DNA of 51,811 nt from CAIWXH01 sp964555675. GTDB taxonomy: Bacteria > Chloroflexota > Chloroflexia > Chloroflexales > Chloroflexaceae. The DNA is taken from contig CAZKTU010000016.1 of assembly GCA_964555675.1 (NCBI GenBank), positions 1-51,811 of the forward strand, given 5' to 3'. This document shows, piece after piece, positions 35,871-44,268 of this stretch. A program made the position numbers and the translations under genes. The first letter of the stretch is position 1. Every line of letters starts with the position of its first letter. A model generated the notes under the pieces. The model saw nothing but the letters and a program-made list of their open reading frames with translations, ran no database searches and had not been told where the DNA came from.

Positions 35871-37355
35871 TCAAGGCCAGCTGTAGGCGGTGCGCCCGCT
35901 GGTCAGCTCGACGCCGTACAGCTCGTTGATGGAGAGGAAGACGTGCTTACGCCCCCAGGTGACGCCGCGGATGTAGGTATCCGGGTCTGCCACGGCCAGC
36001 ACGGTCCGCACCCGGCTCGCCCCGTCGCTCAGGCCGAGCAGTTCGTAGACGATCTGTTCGCCTTCGCTGTTCTGCTCGACCAGGGCCACGCTGTCGCCGA
36101 GCAGGGTGGCCGTGAAGTTGCCCGTGTCGTCCTCGCGCTCCAGGAGGGGGTCATCACCCAGCAGCACCCGCTCCCAGAGGCGCTCGCCGCTGGCCGCGTC
36201 CACCACCCACAGCTCAGAGCGGGTCGACCCGCGGGTGCGCTGGGCCTCGACCAGCAGGACGCGCTCGTTGGCCGCGAGCGGCCACAGGTCGTAGTCCTCG
36301 GCGCTCAGCAGCAGGCGGCGCTCTTGCGGCCCGACGGCGTAGATCCGCTCGGTGTCGCTCAGGTACAGGGTGTCGCCGGCCCAGAGGCTGCTGCGCGGCT
36401 CGAGGTCGCTGCTGGTGAACTCCTCGAGCATGGTGCGGCTGATCGCCCCCGTCGCCACGTCGTAGCTGAGCAGGCAGACCGGCGAGCTGGGGACCAGCCA
36501 GATCAGGGTGCGGCCCCCAGGGTCGTAGCCGACATCCATGTAATAGCTCACCCGACGCTCGTAGCCGCCTTGCTCGTCGCAACTGGGCATGATCTCGCCC
36601 TGGGGGCTGCCGTCGCGCGGGTCGTACAGATAGAGGGCGCCGTAGCTGATGTCGTCGGGCAGCTCGTCGGGCACGCCCACGAGCTCGCCCACCCGCACCA
36701 GCTGGCGGGTGGGCTCGCGCAGGCGCAGGTTCCAGAGGGGCGCGCCCGTGCTGAGGCGGAAGGCCTGGACCACCCCGTCCTGGGGCAGGGCCACGGCCAC
36801 ATCGCCGAAGACCTGCAGGCAGTCGCGGCAGATCGTGGCGGCGATCGCGTCGGTGAGGGGGGCCTCCCAGGCCAGGACGCCGTTGTCGCGCCGCAGCGCG
36901 ATCAGGCGGGCCTCGTCGGCCACCAGCACCATCGTGTCGCCGTAGGTCACCACCCACGAGTTGCCGTTATCGCCCAGGGGCTGGCTCTCCCAGCGCACGC
37001 TCGCCCGGTCGGGGCTGAGATAGGTGAGCGTATCGTTGTCCGGCTCGCGGTCGAAGTTGCGGCTGATCACCAGCATGTCGGGGTCGCTGGTGTCGCTGTC
37101 GAGGGCCAGCGGGGCGCTCCAGACCAGGCGACGCCCCGGCGCGGCCTGCCCCTGCATCGGCTCGGGGCGCGCGCTAGTGGGAAGCACCGCCACCACCGCG
37201 GTCGCATTGCCCCGGGCGCCCTGCAGCAGCACGTCGAAGCTCAGGCCGAGCACACTGAGCGTCAGGGCGATCCCCATGCCCACGCCGACCAGCAAGGTGA
37301 TCAAGCCAAAAACACACCCCGCCTGCGCCCGACCTCGCTCTTGCCGCTCTGGCAT
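35871..37355 (-). CDS. Membrane-anchored PQQ-like beta-propeller protein
   Basis: 494 aa. A basic cytoplasmic start is followed by one helix (FGLITLLVGVGMGIALTLSVLGL) and a large extracytoplasmic beta-propeller. The blades show the PQQ-enzyme-like rhythm (ARLIALRRDNGVLAWEAPL, VQAFRLSTGAPLWNLRL, LWVVDAASGERLWERVLL). Two cysteines occur close together in the motif ICRDC. No catalytic or PQQ-ligand residues are evident, so it is likely a binding or scaffold propeller, or a BamB-like envelope factor. GGGGGG precedes the ATG. It lies opposite to and between the two xanthine-dehydrogenase subunit genes and converges on the first. Confidence 0.8.
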   Translation of the reverse strand: MPERQERGRAQAGCVFGLITLLVGVGMGIALTLSVLGLSFDVLLQGARGNATAVVAVLPTSARPEPMQGQAAPGRRLVWSAPLALDSDTSDPDMLVISRNFDREPDNDTLTYLSPDRASVRWESQPLGDNGNSWVVTYGDTMVLVADEARLIALRRDNGVLAWEAPLTDAIAATICRDCLQVFGDVAVALPQDGVVQAFRLSTGAPLWNLRLREPTRQLVRVGELVGVPDELPDDISYGALYLYDPRDGSPQGEIMPSCDEQGGYERRVSYYMDVGYDPGGRTLIWLVPSSPVCLLSYDVATGAISRTMLEEFTSSDLEPRSSLWAGDTLYLSDTERIYAVGPQERRLLLSAEDYDLWPLAANERVLLVEAQRTRGSTRSELWVVDAASGERLWERVLLGDDPLLEREDDTGNFTATLLGDSVALVEQNSEGEQIVYELLGLSDGASRVRTVLAVADPDTYIRGVTWGRKHVFLSINELYGVELTSGRTAYSWP

Positions 37356-37391
37356 AACCCCCCCGTTGATGTCGTCAAGATTGTTATGGAA

Positions 37392-37397
37392 TACTAT
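37392..37397 (+). promoter_or_regulatory. -10-like element just before the molybdenum-subunit gene
   Basis: TACTAT at 37392-37397 ends 5 bases before the ATG, in an AT-rich patch starting TTGTTATGGAA. No -35 at ideal distance: TTGATG at 37366-37371 leaves a 20-base spacer. If used, the mRNA would be leaderless. The gene also lacks a Shine-Dalgarno sequence, consistent with that reading. Confidence 0.35.
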
Positions 37398-37402
37398 AGC
37401 CT

Positions 37403-39556
37403 ATGAGCACCCTGATCGGCGCCCCCATCCCTCGGCCCGACGCGCTCGCTAAGGTGACCGGCGCGGCCCGCTACCCTGGCGATCTCGTTCGCCCCGACAT
37501 GCTCCAGCTCAAGCTGGTCTTGGCCGGGCGCCCCCATGCCCGCATCAGGGGCATCGACGCCGCCGCCGCCCTGGCCCACCCCGGCGTGCTCGCCGTGCTC
37601 ACCGCCGCCGATGTGCCCCACAATGCCTACGGGCTGATCACGCCCGATCAGCCCGTGCTCTGCGGCGAGGTGGTGCGCTTCGTCGGCGATCGCGTGGCCC
37701 TGGTGGTCGCCGAGACCCGCGAGGCCGCCGAAGCCGGCGCGCGTCTGGTCGCGGTCGACTACGAGGATCTGCCCGCCCTCACCGACCCCCTGGCCGCCCT
37801 CGCGCCCGAGGCGCCCCTGGTACACCAGGCCTTCGGCACCAATTTGGTCTACCACTGCCCGATCCGCAAGGGCGACGCCGAGGCGGCCATGGCCGCCGCC
37901 GACCTGGTGCTCGAGGGCGAGTTCAGCACGCCGTGGCAAGATCATGCCTTCCTCCAGCCCGAGGCCGGAATCGCCTACCTGGACGAGCAGGGCCGGGTCG
38001 TGGTCGAGACCGCCGGCCAGTGGCTCCACGAGGACCGGCGCCAGATCGCCGAGGTCCTCGGCCTGCCCGAGGAGCAGGTGGTCGTGCGCTATGCCGCGAT
38101 CGGCGGGGCCTTCGGGGGGCGCGAGGATCTCTCGGTGCAGCATTTGCTCGCCCTGGCCGCCTGGCGCCTCGGCCGGCCCGTGGCCCTGGTCTGGGACCGC
38201 GAAGAGTCTCTGGTGAGCCACCATAAGCGCCACCCGGTGATCCTGCGCTGCCGCTGGGGCGCCATGCGCGACGGGCGCATCGTCGCCGTGACGGCCACGG
38301 CCACGGCCGACGGCGGGGCCTACGCTTCCACCAGCCAGGAGGTGATCAAGTGCATCGCCCTCTTCGCCAGCGGCTGCTACGAGGTGCCGAATATCAGCGT
38401 CGACGCCTACGCCGTCTACACCAATAACGTGCCCTCGGGGGCCTTTCGTGGCTTCGGCGCGCCCCAGGCCCAGCTGGCCAGCGAGATTATGCTCACCCGC
38501 CTGGCCCAGGCCCTCGGCCGCGACCCGGTCGAGCTGCGGCGCATCAACCTCTACCGCGAGGGCAGCCTCGAGCCGACCCAGCAGCCCCTGCCCCCCGGGG
38601 TGAGCGTGCGCGAGTGCCTCGAGGCCGCCCTGGCCGAGCACGCGAGCTTGCCCGCGCTGCCCGCGCCGCAGCAGCCCACGCTCAAGCGCGGAGTAGGGAT
38701 TGCCTGCGGGCTCAAGAACCTGGGCTACTCGTTCGGCTTCCCCGAACAGGCCACGGCAACTGTCGAGCTATTCGGCGACCACGCGATCGAGCGGGCCGAC
38801 CTGCGCGTGGGCGCCGCCGACGTGGGGCAGGGCGTACACCTGATCCTGCGGCAGATCGCCGCCGAGACCCTGGGCGTGGCCCTCGACACGGTGCAGATCA
38901 TCGCCACAGACAGCGCCGAGGCGCCCAACGCCGGCTCGGCCTCGGCCTCGCGCCTGACCCTCATGGCCGGCCGCGCCGTGAAGGACGCCGCCGCCGCGGC
39001 ACTGGCTCACTGGCAGGACGAGGAGCGCCCCGCTCGCGCCACGGTCCAGTATCGTGCGCCGACCACCACGCCCCTCGACCCCCTGACGACGGCCGGGCGG
39101 CCCAACTACGCCTATGGCTACGCCGCCCAGGTCGTCGAGGTGGAGGTTGACGTAACGACCGGGCTGGTGCGCGTGCTGCGCATCATCAGCGCCCACGACG
39201 TGGGGCGGGCGGTCAACCGGCAGCAGGTGGAGGGGCAGATCGAGGGCGGGCTGGCCCAGGCCCTGGGCTACACGCTGATGGAGCAGTTCCAGATGCGGGC
39301 GGGCAAGGTCCTGACGCCTGGCTTCAGCACCTACCTGCTGCCGACCATCCTGGACACGCCGCCGACGATCATCCCGGTGATCCTCGAGCTGGCCGACCCC
39401 GAGGGCCCGTACGGCGCCCGTGGCGTGGCCGAGCTGCCCCTGGTGCCCTTCGCCCCCGCCGTCGCCGCCGCCATTCACGCCGCCACGGGCGCCTGGGTCA
39501 GCGACCTGCCCTTCACCCCCGAGCGGGTCCTGGCCGCCCTGCGCGCCATAGACTAG
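37403..39556 (+). CDS. Xanthine-dehydrogenase-family molybdopterin-binding subunit
   Basis: Catalytic subunit, 717 aa, expected to hydroxylate hypoxanthine/xanthine or a related heterocycle. Molybdopterin contacts: IGGAFGGRED near 233-242 and PSGAFRGFGAPQAQ near 342-355, which carries the substrate-orienting Arg seen in purine-active members. The C-terminal RGVAELPLVPFAPAVAAAI supplies the catalytic Glu. The N-terminal DALAKVTGAARYPGD is the usual start of the small a/b-hammerhead domain. Its partner is the fused FAD/2Fe-2S gene upstream, from which it is separated by an opposite-strand gene. Location next to ureide genes supports a purine substrate, but this family also includes CO and aldehyde oxidoreductases. 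Confidence 0.93.
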   Translation: MSTLIGAPIPRPDALAKVTGAARYPGDLVRPDMLQLKLVLAGRPHARIRGIDAAAALAHPGVLAVLTAADVPHNAYGLITPDQPVLCGEVVRFVGDRVALVVAETREAAEAGARLVAVDYEDLPALTDPLAALAPEAPLVHQAFGTNLVYHCPIRKGDAEAAMAAADLVLEGEFSTPWQDHAFLQPEAGIAYLDEQGRVVVETAGQWLHEDRRQIAEVLGLPEEQVVVRYAAIGGAFGGREDLSVQHLLALAAWRLGRPVALVWDREESLVSHHKRHPVILRCRWGAMRDGRIVAVTATATADGGAYASTSQEVIKCIALFASGCYEVPNISVDAYAVYTNNVPSGAFRGFGAPQAQLASEIMLTRLAQALGRDPVELRRINLYREGSLEPTQQPLPPGVSVRECLEAALAEHASLPALPAPQQPTLKRGVGIACGLKNLGYSFGFPEQATATVELFGDHAIERADLRVGAADVGQGVHLILRQIAAETLGVALDTVQIIATDSAEAPNAGSASASRLTLMAGRAVKDAAAAALAHWQDEERPARATVQYRAPTTTPLDPLTTAGRPNYAYGYAAQVVEVEVDVTTGLVRVLRIISAHDVGRAVNRQQVEGQIEGGLAQALGYTLMEQFQMRAGKVLTPGFSTYLLPTILDTPPTIIPVILELADPEGPYGARGVAELPLVPFAPAVAAAIHAATGAWVSDLPFTPERVLAALRAID

Positions 39557-39593
39557 CCGGGTGGGCCTAACCCCTTTCCCGTCGGTTTCTGGG

Positions 39594-39612
39594 CTGCAAG
39601 CATGGCTTGCAG
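39594..39612. terminator. Hairpin between convergent genes
   Basis: CTGCAAGC (39594-39601), loop ATG, GCTTGCAG (39605-39612): an 8-bp perfect stem in the 60-base gap between the molybdenum-subunit stop and the WD40 gene stop. No T-tract on either side; the role is inferred. Confidence 0.45.
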
Positions 39613-39616
39613 GCAT

Positions 39617-41941
39617 TTAGCTGCGCCAGACCCGCACCGTGCCGTCGGACGAGCCGCTGATCAGGCGCCCGCCTGAGCTATAGGCGAGGTGGTCGACGGC
39701 CCCGGCGTGGGCGAGGAGGGTCGTGGGCGGGCGGCGCCGACTCTCGGCGGCGCCCATGCGCCAGATCAGGATCGCGCCGCCGGCGTCGCCCGAGGCGAGG
39801 GCGCGACCGTCGGGCGCGAAGGCCAGGCTGGTGGCGGCGCGGCTCGAACCAGGCAGGCGGCCCACCTCGACGCCGTTGGCGGTCCGCCAGACCTGGATGA
39901 CGCCCTGCTCGCCTCCGGCCGCCAGCAAGGCCCCGTCGAGGCTGAAGGCCAGGCTGAGAGCCCTACCGCCGCTGAAGGCCAGGCTCAGGTCGGGGTCGGC
40001 GCTCTCGCCCTCGAGGCCGGCCAGCCGCCAGAGTCGCACCGCGCCGTCGTCCGCGCTGACCGCCACGGCCTCGGCCCGAGGGCCGAAGGCGACCAGGCGC
40101 GGGCGCCCGCGCAGCCCGCGCAGCACGCGCCAGAACGCCCCGCCGGGCGCCTGGGTCGGCCCCGCCAGGCGCCAGAGCTGCACCGTGCTCTCGCCGTCGC
40201 TGCTCGCGAGCAGCCCCCCGCCGGGGGCGAGGCTGGCCGCCTGGAGCGCACCCTGGGTCTGGAGCATGATCGTCGAGCCGCCCCCGTCGGTGGACCAGAG
40301 GCGCAGCGAGCGGTCGGCCGAGGCGCTGATCAGGTGGCGCGGGCCCGCGAAGGCGAGGCTGATCACGGCCCCGCGGTGCTCGCTCTGGCGCAGGCGCGCG
40401 CCGCCCTCCTCCAGGTCGTAGACGGTGAGCGAGCCGCTGCTGCCGCCGACGGCCAGCATATCGCCGCCTGCGCTGAGGGCGAGGCTGCTCACCCGCCCGC
40501 TGAGGGGGCGCAGGGCGGCGGCCTGGGCGCCGTCGGCGGTCTGCCAGGCCAGCAGGCGCTCGTCCTCGGCCAGGCTGGCGAGCAGCGCGCCGTCGGGGCT
40601 GAAGGCCAGGCTAACGACTGGCCCGGCGTGGCCGCTCATGGTGCGGACGAGGGCCCCGTCGGCGCGTCGCCAGAGGCGCACGCCATGGTCGGCGGCGCCC
40701 GTGGCGAGCATGGCGCCGTCGGGGCTGAAGGCCAGGCTCTCGACCGCGCCCCCGTGACCCTCCAGAGTGGCGCTGACCCGCCAGCTCCGGGTGTCCCAGA
40801 GGCGGGCCTGGCGCCCGCGCGAGCCCGCCGCCAGGGTCGCGCCGTCGGGGCTGAAGGCGAGGGCCTCGACCGCGCCCCCGTGGCCGGTGAGGGTCTGGAT
40901 GCGGGCCCGGTCGAGGGTGCGCCAGACCTGCACCGTGCGGTCGGCGCCGCCCGCGGCCAGCAGCGTGCCGTCGGGGCTGAAGGCCACGCTGGTGGCCTGG
41001 TCGCTATGCTCGGGGAGGGCGGCGAGGAGGGCCGGCGGGCGCCCGTCGTCGCCCGTGCGCCAGATGCGCACGCTGCGGTCGTAGCTCGCCGAGGCCAGAG
41101 TGCGCTCGTCGGGCGCGAAGGCCAGGCCGCTCACCGTATCGCTGTGGCCGGCGCAGACGCCGCGCAGGCTGCCGTCGGCCAGGTCCCAGAGGAAGATCTG
41201 GGGCCCCGCGGCCAGGGCGAGCAGGCGCCCGCTCGGGCTGAGGGCCGCGCAGCGGGTCGGGCAGTCGATCGCCCAGAGGGGCTGCCCGCCGGCCAGACTG
41301 GTCAGGGTCGGCCCGCCGCCCGAGACGACCAGGGCGTGACGCTCGTCGGCCATGAAGAGCGCGCGGGCCACGCCCCGCCCGAGGCGGCGCGCCAGGCCCT
41401 GCCGGTCGAGCTGGGGCAGCCCGAAGCCGCCGCGCAGGGCCAGGGCCGGCGTGCCGGGCGGCGGGGGCGGGGGCGGCGGGGGTGCGGGCTCGGGCTCGGG
41501 GGCGATGGCCGCCGCGTGCTCGCGCAGGGCCGTCAGCAGCCGCTCGTAGGCGCTGGCGCTGAACAGCTCGAAGGCTGGCGCGCCGCGCAGGGCCGCCGGG
41601 GTCTCGCAGCTCGTCAGCTTGAGGACCAGGGTGGCGCGGTCGGGGGCGGGGGCCAGGGCCATAATCTCGAGCAGCTTGGCCAGGCTGGGGGCGAGCTGAT
41701 CGTTGGGCAGCGCCCGGCGCGAGAGGCAGATCACGACGGCCGCGGCTGTGCTCAGGGCCGTGCGCAGGGCGCGCGGGGCGGCGGCCTGGGCCGAGAGGAT
41801 GGGGTTGATCCCGTCGGCGCGCAGGCGCTGGGCCAGGGCCTCTACCGCGGGGGCGTCCTCGGGGGCGCAGGCGATCAGCGCTGAGAGCGGCGCGCCTAAT
41901 GTCTGAGGCGTACCCGGAGGGTGCGCGCTGCTGGCGGCCAT
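39617..41941 (-). CDS. TIR-like domain fused to WD40 repeats
   Basis: 774 aa. The N-terminal about 145 residues have the shape of a bacterial TIR_2 domain: LSALIACAPEDAPAVEALAQRLRADGI, AAAVVICLSRRAL and LVLKLTSCETPAALRG with SAYERLLTALREHAA, matching the conserved end of TIR domains in WD40 proteins. The acidic BB-loop region is missing and the catalytic Glu can only be placed tentatively at LLEIMALA. A proline-rich linker follows, then about 12-14 WD40 repeats (HGGAVEALAFSPDGATLAAGS, VRLWRRADG), i.e. two propellers. TAGGAGC precedes the ATG. No STAND or protease domain. Possible signalling or defence scaffold; function not proven. Confidence 0.85.
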   Translation of the reverse strand: MAASSAHPPGTPQTLGAPLSALIACAPEDAPAVEALAQRLRADGINPILSAQAAAPRALRTALSTAAAVVICLSRRALPNDQLAPSLAKLLEIMALAPAPDRATLVLKLTSCETPAALRGAPAFELFSASAYERLLTALREHAAAIAPEPEPAPPPPPPPPPGTPALALRGGFGLPQLDRQGLARRLGRGVARALFMADERHALVVSGGGPTLTSLAGGQPLWAIDCPTRCAALSPSGRLLALAAGPQIFLWDLADGSLRGVCAGHSDTVSGLAFAPDERTLASASYDRSVRIWRTGDDGRPPALLAALPEHSDQATSVAFSPDGTLLAAGGADRTVQVWRTLDRARIQTLTGHGGAVEALAFSPDGATLAAGSRGRQARLWDTRSWRVSATLEGHGGAVESLAFSPDGAMLATGAADHGVRLWRRADGALVRTMSGHAGPVVSLAFSPDGALLASLAEDERLLAWQTADGAQAAALRPLSGRVSSLALSAGGDMLAVGGSSGSLTVYDLEEGGARLRQSEHRGAVISLAFAGPRHLISASADRSLRLWSTDGGGSTIMLQTQGALQAASLAPGGGLLASSDGESTVQLWRLAGPTQAPGGAFWRVLRGLRGRPRLVAFGPRAEAVAVSADDGAVRLWRLAGLEGESADPDLSLAFSGGRALSLAFSLDGALLAAGGEQGVIQVWRTANGVEVGRLPGSSRAATSLAFAPDGRALASGDAGGAILIWRMGAAESRRRPPTTLLAHAGAVDHLAYSSGGRLISGSSDGTVRVWRS

Positions 41942-41978
41942 GGGTGCTCCTACAGCGGGTTCCGTGGGGGTCTGGAGC

Positions 41979-41984
41979 AGTATA
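41979..41984 (-). promoter_or_regulatory. -10-like element of the TIR-WD40 gene
   Basis: TATACT on the minus strand, 38 bases before the start codon, with TCTGCC 17 bases further upstream as a weak -35. The plus strand of the same gap has TACACT at 42010-42015, which may serve the divergent thioesterase gene. Confidence 0.35.
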
Positions 41985-42075
41985 CACCATTTGCCGTATC
42001 TGGCAGAATTACACTGAGCATATTCCCGGATCGACCCGGTCTCCCTGACGCGCGGGCAGAGCGAAGGAGCTTCCC

Positions 42076-42609
42076 ATGGCAGCCTCGACCGACCCTGGTC
42101 AGTTTCGTACCCTCCAGATGACCGTGCTGATGACCCCCGACACCGCCAACTTTTCGGGGAACGTCCATGGCGGGCACATCCTCAAGCTGCTCGACCAGGT
42201 CGCCTTCTCGTGCGCCTCGCGCTACTCCAGCTCCTACGTCGTCACCGTCTCGGTCGACCAGGTGGTCTTTCACGAGCGCATCCACGTGGGCGAGCTGGTA
42301 ACCTTCATCGCCTCGGTCAACTACACCGGCAACAGCTCGATGGAGATCGGCATCCGCGTGGTCGCCGAGCATATCACCGAGCGCAGCCAGCGCCACGTGC
42401 TCACCTGCTACTTCACCATGGTCGCGGTCGACGAGGAGGGCCGGCCCCGCCAGGTGCCCCAGATCCCGATCTTCTCGCCCGAGCAGCGCCGGCGCTGGGC
42501 GGCCGCCAAGCTGCGTCGCGAGTTCCGCAAGGAGATCGAGACCCGCAGTCTGGAGATCCGCATGCATGCCGAGGAGCTGCTGAGCGAGCTCGATAACGAG
42601 CCGCATTAG
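42076..42609 (+). CDS. Acyl-CoA thioesterase, hotdog fold
   Basis: Hydrolyses acyl-CoA to free acid and CoA in the cytoplasm. 177 aa with one hotdog domain of the YciA/BACH type: MTPDTANFSGNVHGGHILKLLDQVAF with the active-site Asn and His-Gly-Gly segment, then VDQVVFHERIHVGELV. The C-terminal about 50 residues form a charged helical extension (EQRRRWAAAKLRREFRKEIE) present in some family members. GAAGGAGC lies about 5 bases before the ATG. It is a single gene, divergent from the TIR-WD40 gene and followed by a hairpin. Chain-length preference cannot be read from sequence. Confidence 0.92.
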   Translation: MAASTDPGQFRTLQMTVLMTPDTANFSGNVHGGHILKLLDQVAFSCASRYSSSYVVTVSVDQVVFHERIHVGELVTFIASVNYTGNSSMEIGIRVVAEHITERSQRHVLTCYFTMVAVDEEGRPRQVPQIPIFSPEQRRRWAAAKLRREFRKEIETRSLEIRMHAEELLSELDNEPH

Positions 42610-42644
42610 CGGCTCATCTGGCGCGAGGATTGCGGGTGAAGTTA

Positions 42645-42667
42645 TACCGCGAAACGATCGCGCGGTA
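42645..42667 (+). terminator. Possible terminator of the thioesterase gene
   Basis: TACCGCG (42645-42651) pairs with CGCGGTA (42661-42667) around a 9-base loop, 36 bases after the stop. No T-run follows; the stronger hairpin at 42688 could serve instead. Confidence 0.35.
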
Positions 42668-42687
42668 CAATAATGCTGTGGATACAA

Positions 42688-42717
42688 CGAGGCCCTGGGC
42701 TTTAGCCCAGGGCCTCG
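42688..42717 (-). terminator. Terminator of the initiator tRNA gene
   Basis: CGAGGCCCTGGGC (42688-42700), loop TTTA, GCCCAGGGCCTCG (42705-42717): a perfect 13-bp stem starting 5 bases past the tRNA 3' end. On the minus strand TTGTATC follows. Position and strength support a terminator, usable from both sides. Confidence 0.75.
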
Positions 42718-42722
42718 AAGAT

Positions 42723-42797
42723 TGGTAGCGGCGGCAGGATTCGAACCTGCGACCTTCGGGTTATGAGCCCGACGAGCTGCCACTGCTCCACGCCGCG
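42723..42797 (-). tRNA. Initiator tRNA-fMet (anticodon CAT)
   Basis: A complete 75-base cloverleaf with encoded CCA. The acceptor stem is CGCGGCG/CGCCGCT with positions 1-72 unpaired (C-U), the D arm is GAGC/GCTC, the anticodon arm is TCGGG-CTCATAA-CCCGA and the T arm is GCAGG-TTCGAAT-CCTGC. The three G-C pairs in the anticodon stem and the 1-72 mismatch identify an initiator rather than an elongator tRNA. It is a single gene with its own promoter and terminator. Confidence 0.95.
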
Positions 42798-42812
42798 TCG
42801 ATAATTACCCAT

Positions 42813-42841
42813 ATTCTAGCAGAGGGGCCATGCCCTGTCAA
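42813..42841 (-). promoter_or_regulatory. Near-consensus sigma-70 promoter of the tRNA gene
   Basis: On the minus strand TTGACA (42841-42836) and TAGAAT (42818-42813) are exactly 17 bases apart, about 16 bases before the mature tRNA 5' end. This is the best housekeeping promoter in the window. Confidence 0.85.
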
Positions 42842-42967
42842 GGCGAATTTCCTCCGCTTCGAGCCCGCGCGGGCGTCCCTGGCCTCGTCGTTATCCTTGC
42901 ATCGCTCGTCGCCTGCGTGAGCCCATGGTCGCGCCTGCGCCCTCCTCGCCCCTAGCCGCTCTGCTGA

Positions 42968-42994
42968 GCTCACGTTCCTGCTGCTCACGTTTCT
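42968..42994 (+). repeat. Two direct repeats upstream of the LacI-type gene promoter
   Basis: GCTCACGTTCCT (42968-42979) and GCTCACGTTTCT (42983-42994) differ at one base and are spaced 15 bases start to start, ending 34 bases before a TTGACA box. This could be a regulator site. Otherwise the 327-base gap 42798-43124 holds only the tRNA promoter and the promoter at 43029. Confidence 0.4.
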
Positions 42995-43028
42995 CCCGAC
43001 GAGCGCAGCCGGCGAAGGCCGTTTCCTC

Positions 43029-43056
43029 TTGACAGATTTCCCTGAGTCGTTACAAT
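43029..43056 (+). promoter_or_regulatory. Strong promoter of the LacI-type regulator gene
   Basis: TTGACA (43029-43034) and TACAAT (43051-43056), 16 bases apart. Just downstream, TTACATGAGTGCGTAA (43065-43080) is an imperfect palindrome with TTAC/GTAA ends lying at the start of transcription, a plausible autoregulatory operator. Confidence 0.7.
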
Positions 43057-43124
43057 GAAAGAGCTTACATGAGTGCGTAACACGATGCAGGGTCGCTCGG
43101 CGAGTTCTTGCATAAGGATTGCTT

Positions 43125-44132
43125 GTGGCAGCCGCGACTATCTATGACGTCGCCAAACGCGCAGGCGTGAGCATCGCTACAGTCTCACGCGTCCTCAACG
43201 CCCCAGACCGCGTCGCTGAAGAGACGCGCACTCAGGTGCTCACAGCGATCGACGAACTCGGTTTTGTCCCGAAATTCGAGGCCCGCACCCGTGCCCGCAA
43301 GCAGATCGGGCGTATCGGCGTACTCACGCCCCACTTCACCGCCGACTCCTTCGTGGATCGTCTCCGTGGTGTCAGCACGGCGCTCGCCGGTCTGCCCTAT
43401 GAGCTGGTCGTCTATGATGTCACAACCCCGGCGCAGCGCGATGGCTACCTGACCAGCCTGGCCCTCACGCACCAGGTTGATGGGCTGATCATCATCGGAC
43501 TACCATTCGATGAGACGATGACCGCCCGTCTATTGACCCACCAGATGTCGGTTGTACAGATAGGAACCCTGGCGCAGCCCTTCAGCCATCGTTTTGATCG
43601 TATTGTGACCGATGATGAGGCGGCGGGACGTATGGCTGCCGACTTTTTGCTCGCGCGCGGTCATCGGCGCGTCGGCTTTGTCGGCACCGGCGTCCAGGCC
43701 GATATTGCCCCTGACTTCGGCACCTCAAATCTCGATGGCTTTCGCCAGGCTCTCGCGCTCGCCGGCGTGCCGCTGCCCAACGCCTATGTCAGTCTGGCCT
43801 CCTTCGGTCTCGAGCAGGCCCGCGAGCAGTCCTACCGGCTGCTCGATCTGCCCAATCCGCCGACGGCGATCTATGCGGCGAGCGATACCCAGGCGATTGG
43901 TGTGATTAGCGCCGCACGCGAGCGCGGTCTACGTGTTCCGGACGACCTGGCGGTGATTGGGTTCGACAATATCGAGATCGCCGAGTTTATCGGGCTGACC
44001 ACCGTCGGCCAACCGCTGAAGAAGGCCGGGCAGCTCGCCGTAGAGCTCTTGCTCCGACAGCTCGCCGATCAGGAGCTTGTCGTGCAGCAGCTTGAGATGC
44101 CGTTGACGCTCAAACAGCGCACGACCGCCTGA
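43125..44132 (+). CDS. LacI family transcriptional regulator
   Basis: 335 aa. The N-terminal helix-turn-helix is classic (IYDVAKRAGVSIATVSRVLN), followed by the hinge helix and a periplasmic-binding-like effector domain (IGRIGVLTPHF, DGLIIIGLP, GHRRVGFVGTG, PTAIYAASDTQAIGVISAARERGL, DDLAVIGFDNIEIAEFI). Expected to repress or activate the sugar ABC genes that follow in response to a sugar ligand. I chose the GTG at 43125-43127 because AAGGA lies 6 bases upstream; an in-frame TTG at 43119 overlaps the ribosome site. Codon use in this gene is less GC-extreme than in most neighbours. Confidence 0.93.
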   Translation: MAAATIYDVAKRAGVSIATVSRVLNAPDRVAEETRTQVLTAIDELGFVPKFEARTRARKQIGRIGVLTPHFTADSFVDRLRGVSTALAGLPYELVVYDVTTPAQRDGYLTSLALTHQVDGLIIIGLPFDETMTARLLTHQMSVVQIGTLAQPFSHRFDRIVTDDEAAGRMAADFLLARGHRRVGFVGTGVQADIAPDFGTSNLDGFRQALALAGVPLPNAYVSLASFGLEQAREQSYRLLDLPNPPTAIYAASDTQAIGVISAARERGLRVPDDLAVIGFDNIEIAEFIGLTTVGQPLKKAGQLAVELLLRQLADQELVVQQLEMPLTLKQRTTA

Positions 44133-44268
44133 CGGTCGCGGGCAGCGCTGCCTGGACGCTACACGCTGGCAGCCCGCGGTGCTGCCTTCACGCACTATTT
44201 GCTCGCATGTAACACCTTTCACGCGCAAGAAAAAACTTTGCAGCTAGCTTGATGCGGGCGCCATCGCC

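Noticed and set aside
42761..42988. Leftward 75-codon reading frame over the tRNA-fMet
   Set aside because: It overlaps the tRNA and its promoter, is rich in Arg/Ser/Ala typical of GC-rich chance frames, and has no ribosome site.
44149..44260. A small gene between the LacI regulator and the binding-protein gene
   Set aside because: No frame with a start, ribosome site and coding composition; the region is better read as regulatory DNA.
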